NCBI RefSeq assembly: GCF_042432905.1
Contig: NZ_JBHLWI010000016.1
Coordinates: forward strand, 1 to 64,000
Source of the DNA: Fontibacter flavus
GTDB taxonomy: Bacteria; Bacteroidota; Bacteroidia; Cytophagales; Cyclobacteriaceae
Length of the DNA stretch: 64,000 bases
Direction: 5' to 3'
The position numbers and the translations under genes are program-made. Of the stretch, positions 61,557 through 64,000 are shown one piece after another; position 1 is the first letter of the stretch; the number at the start of each line of letters is the position of its first letter. The notes under the pieces are model-generated. The model made no database searches. It saw only the letters and a list, made by a program, of their open reading frames with translations, and was not told the origin of the DNA.

Positions 61557-62063
61557 ATGATTCAAAAGTTATTTCCTCTTGACAAAAATTATATTTTGAG
61601 ACAGGCCCAGACTGTCATGGAAGATAACCTATTGGAAATGATGGTTTTTGAACTTAAAAGGTCCTATACACAGCTTTACAATCCCTTGATGTTGATGGAT
61701 GAGACCTTTGGTAAGATTCTGGACACTTACGAATTCCCTAAAGACAGAATCCGATTGATCTACAGGCAGTTGTGCGGAATATACCGATATAAAAACGGAG
61801 ACAACCAGTTGGAATTACTTTTTGATGGCAGAACCCATTTTGACAAATTCCAGGAAGATTGGTCAGAGCAGGTTTTAGCTTGGGTAAGAGAATTGGGCAT
61901 GCACGAATCCTATGTGAAAAACATGTTGAGGATGACTTTGCTTTTCGATACAGAATCAAGAGCAGAATGGTCTGAGAATCATTGCAAAGCTTTTATCAAT
62001 CAATACTTTGACCTAAAAATCGTCAAAAGAAAGGGAGAGCTGAAACTATTGAAAACTGCATAA
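61557..62063 (+). CDS. Hypothetical protein, unknown function
   Basis: A 168-residue helical, soluble protein (MIQKLFPLDKNYILRQAQTV … FDLKIVKRKGELKLLKTA). No motif, signal peptide or membrane span is recognised. It follows recX by 44 bp, probably in the same operon, and ends before a strong terminator. A small cytoplasmic protein linked to recX is all that can be said. Confidence 0.72.
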   Translation: MIQKLFPLDKNYILRQAQTVMEDNLLEMMVFELKRSYTQLYNPLMLMDETFGKILDTYEFPKDRIRLIYRQLCGIYRYKNGDNQLELLFDGRTHFDKFQEDWSEQVLAWVRELGMHESYVKNMLRMTLLFDTESRAEWSENHCKAFINQYFDLKIVKRKGELKLLKTA

Positions 62064-62090
62064 CCAGAGCAAATCTTTCTTAAAAACATA

Positions 62091-62127
62091 AAAGCTGGAT
62101 GTGATAAAGACATCCAGCTTTCTTTTT
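62091..62127. terminator. Bidirectional terminator
   Basis: AAAGCTGGATGT (62091-62102) pairs perfectly with ACATCCAGCTTT (62110-62121), followed by CTTTTTT on the plus strand and T-rich sequence on the minus strand. It separates the recX operon from the convergent lysC. Confidence 0.88.
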
Positions 62128-62158
62128 TCTATTCCTTTAATCCTTTAACAAGCTTACG

Positions 62159-63478
62159 TTACCATTCAAAAAGTCCTTCATTCAGGCTTTTGAGGGCATT
62201 ATTTTTAAACTGAGCGTCCAAGAGTAAAGACACATTATGACGGCTACCACCATAAGACACCATTCTGATCGGATAAGCATTCAAGCTATTCATAATTTTG
62301 GCCAAGGTACCTTCAGACTCTGCAATCATATTACCGACCACAGAAATGATAGTCTGATTTTTATCCACTTCTACCAAGCCATAAGCCTCTAATTCTTTTA
62401 CGATTTCAGCCAAGTGACTAAGGTCATCAATAGTCACTGAAACTGCCACTTCAGAAGTGGTGATCATATCGATAGAGGTCTTGTATTTCTCAAAGACCTC
62501 AAATACCTTTCTTAGAAAACCATAAGCCAATAGCATCCTACTGGATTTGATTTTGATAGCTGTAATGCCATCCTTAGCAGCCAATGCCTTAACACCTGTT
62601 CCTTGTTCTTTCCCTGTAATAGTCGTACCTGCTGCATCAGGCTCCATAGTATTCAGAAGCTTAACCGGAATATTATATTGCTGTGCTGGCCAAATAGAGG
62701 CAGGGTGCAGGATTTTAGCGCCGAAATAAGCCAATTCAGCTGCCTCATCAAATGAAAGCTGGGCAATTGGCCTGGTCTTTTCCACCACCCTAGGGTCATT
62801 ATTGTGCATCCCGTCAATATCTGTCCAAATCTCTACCACATCAGCGTTGATCGCTGCACCGATAAGTGAAGCCGAATAATCTGAACCTCCTCTTTTGAGG
62901 TTGTCTACCTCATTGCGGTGGTTTTTACAGATATAGCCTTGGGTGACAAAAATCCGCTCTCCAGGATAGTTGGCCAGAATTAACTTCAATTTTTCGGCTA
63001 TTTTTTTCAGTTCGGGCTCTGAATTCTCATCAATACTCATGAAATCCAAAGCAGGAAGAAATACTGCTTCGATACCCAATTCCTGCAAAAGGGTGTAAAA
63101 TAACTTCGTAGAAAGCAGCTCTCCCTGTGCCAGAATATCCCTGTTGATGGCCTCATTAAAGGATATTTTCAAAATGATATTCAGAAACTCAAAGTGTTCT
63201 TTGATGATGTTTTCTGCTTTTGACCTTGCAGCATCTGTTGTCAGCAACTCCTTATAAAAAGTAAGGTAATGCTGATGGAGACTGTCAATTCTTTCCTTAG
63301 CCAAATCCTTTTTGGCATCAGCCAGAGCTTCCCCAATGCTTACCAGGGCATTTGTAGTCCCGGAAAGGGCTGAAAGCACCACAATTTTCCTTTGATCATC
63401 TCTTGTAATCAGGTCTTTTACCTGATGCATTCTCTCAGGTTTACCTACTGAGGTACCCCCGAACTTCATTATTTTCAT
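62159..63478 (-). CDS. lysC: Aspartate kinase (monofunctional, LysC type)
   Basis: A 439-residue enzyme phosphorylating aspartate in the Lys/Thr/Met pathway. Visible are the N-terminal KFGGTSVG, the substrate loop RGGSDYSASLIGAA and two C-terminal ACT domains (ISMITTSEVAVSVTI; SVVGNMIAESEGTLAKI) for feedback control. Its length matches monofunctional aspartokinase III. The leader contains a 15-nt sequence identical to one before tpiA. Confidence 0.93.
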   Translation of the reverse strand: MKIMKFGGTSVGKPERMHQVKDLITRDDQRKIVVLSALSGTTNALVSIGEALADAKKDLAKERIDSLHQHYLTFYKELLTTDAARSKAENIIKEHFEFLNIILKISFNEAINRDILAQGELLSTKLFYTLLQELGIEAVFLPALDFMSIDENSEPELKKIAEKLKLILANYPGERIFVTQGYICKNHRNEVDNLKRGGSDYSASLIGAAINADVVEIWTDIDGMHNNDPRVVEKTRPIAQLSFDEAAELAYFGAKILHPASIWPAQQYNIPVKLLNTMEPDAAGTTITGKEQGTGVKALAAKDGITAIKIKSSRMLLAYGFLRKVFEVFEKYKTSIDMITTSEVAVSVTIDDLSHLAEIVKELEAYGLVEVDKNQTIISVVGNMIAESEGTLAKIMNSLNAYPIRMVSYGGSRHNVSLLLDAQFKNNALKSLNEGLFEW

Positions 63479-63546
63479 AATGGGTATGGTTTAATGGTTT
63501 GATTTCTTCCTTGCTTCTCTGATTTTTCATCAGATTAAATCGATGA

Positions 63547-64000
63547 TCAGAAACCCAGCATTTTGATTGCAGTGATTGCCGCTTCATCTCCTTTATTGCC
63601 ATGTTTGCCTCCTGCCCTGTCCAAAGCTTGCTGCATGGTATTTGGCGTTAAAACTCCAAAAATGACCGGTTTGTTGAATTTCAGCCCAACATTGGTAATC
63701 CCGTGAGCCACTGCATCGCAAATGAAATCAAAATGTCTGGTTTCACCTTGGATGACACAACCCAAGCAGATCACGGCATCGATTTCTTCCAATTCAGCCA
63801 GCCATTGTGCCCCCAAAGTCAGCTCAAACGAGCCGGGCACATTCTTTCTGTAAATGTTATCTTTCTTGGCACCATGTTTCAACAAAGTGTCCAAAGCTCC
63901 GGAAAATAAGGATTCCGTAACCTGATCGTTCCATTCAGATACGACTATCCCGAACTTTTTATTTGAGATGTCCAGTATGTTTTTATCAGTATACTGGCTC
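63547..64000 (-). CDS. ribH: 6,7-dimethyl-8-ribityllumazine synthase (partial, 5' end outside window)
   Basis: The frame stays open to the window edge, so about 150 residues are visible and the start lies beyond 64000. Lumazine synthase motifs are complete: KFGIVVSEWNDQVTESL, PGSFEL, CLGCVIQGETRHFD, ITNVGL, FGVLT and GKHGNKGDEAA. It makes the direct precursor of riboflavin. It precedes lysC by 68 bp on the same strand. The apparent TTG start at 63894 is internal, not the true start. Confidence 0.96.
   Translation of the reverse strand, partial: SQYTDKNILDISNKKFGIVVSEWNDQVTESLFSGALDTLLKHGAKKDNIYRKNVPGSFELTLGAQWLAELEEIDAVICLGCVIQGETRHFDFICDAVAHGITNVGLKFNKPVIFGVLTPNTMQQALDRAGGKHGNKGDEAAITAIKMLGF

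Noticed and set aside
1..64000. tRNA, rRNA, CRISPR or prophage features
   Set aside because: Intergenic regions were read for cloverleaf-like stems, tandem spacers and phage genes; none was found.

Overview
The window looks like chromosomal DNA of a Bacteroidota bacterium, most likely of the Cytophagales/Cyclobacteriaceae type. The signs are TonB-dependent receptors with carboxypeptidase-like N-terminal domains, lipoproteins with short LxxC lipoboxes, a beta-propeller (Y_Y_Y) histidine kinase, Bat-type genes, several TAnnTTTG -7 promoter boxes and an almost complete absence of Shine-Dalgarno sequences. I see no rRNA, tRNA, CRISPR array, prophage or intact insertion sequence. All placements and functions come from reading the sequence; no database was searched.

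Layout. (1) 1-663 is a gene-poor leader with hairpins. (2) 664-7008 (+) holds a 2-oxoacid decarboxylase, a flavin amine oxidase, a FIST-domain sensor and a soluble GAF-like histidine kinase. (3) 7021-11891 (-) is a propeller histidine kinase preceded by a lipoprotein. (4) After a 680-bp AT-rich divergent gap, 12572-16442 (+) is a tight operon: sensorless histidine kinase, stand-alone receiver, receiver-class III nucleotide cyclase, YitT-like membrane protein and HD phosphohydrolase. (5) 16443-28641 (-) is an acetate-utilisation region: an InsA-like zinc-ribbon/HTH protein, outer-membrane barrel protein, DUF4212 protein, ActP symporter, small membrane protein, SLC5-histidine kinase fusion, receiver and acetyl-CoA synthetase, followed by a cNMP-like/CBS/DUF294 protein and a DEDDh exonuclease.

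(6) 28777-30637 (-) has a ZIP transporter and ApbE. (7) 30795-34002 (+) is ruvB, queG and a GNAT-like gene. (8) 34045-37330 (-) has an IPT/kelch-like lipoprotein, a barrel protein and a small ORF. (9) 37447-41336 (+) is a BatD-like gene, aroC and a dicarboxylate/amino-acid symporter. (10) 41433-43682 (+) is a TonB receptor, and 44029-49401 (-) holds a transglutaminase-like protein and a second TonB receptor paired with a beta-helix lipoprotein. (11) 49590-51794 (-) has MoxR, an RluE-like pseudouridine synthase and a small Cys-tailed protein. (12) 51987-58996 has an M20 amidohydrolase, a pRiA4b ORF-3 protein, a Tat-exported class V aminotransferase, an alanine racemase and an alpha-L-fucosidase. 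(13) 59086-64000 is housekeeping: prmA, tpiA, recX, a lysC-type aspartokinase and a partial ribH.

The parts that most deserve attention are the signalling genes between 4 and 28 kb. The kinase-receiver-cyclase-YitT-HD operon may make, sense and destroy a cyclic nucleotide. It meets the acetate region end to end. The acetate region carries its own kinase and a receiver without an output domain, plus an InsA-derived DNA-binding protein that could supply the missing transcriptional output. The decarboxylase/amine-oxidase pair followed by FIST and a kinase looks like an amino-acid-to-aldehyde pathway with its own sensor.
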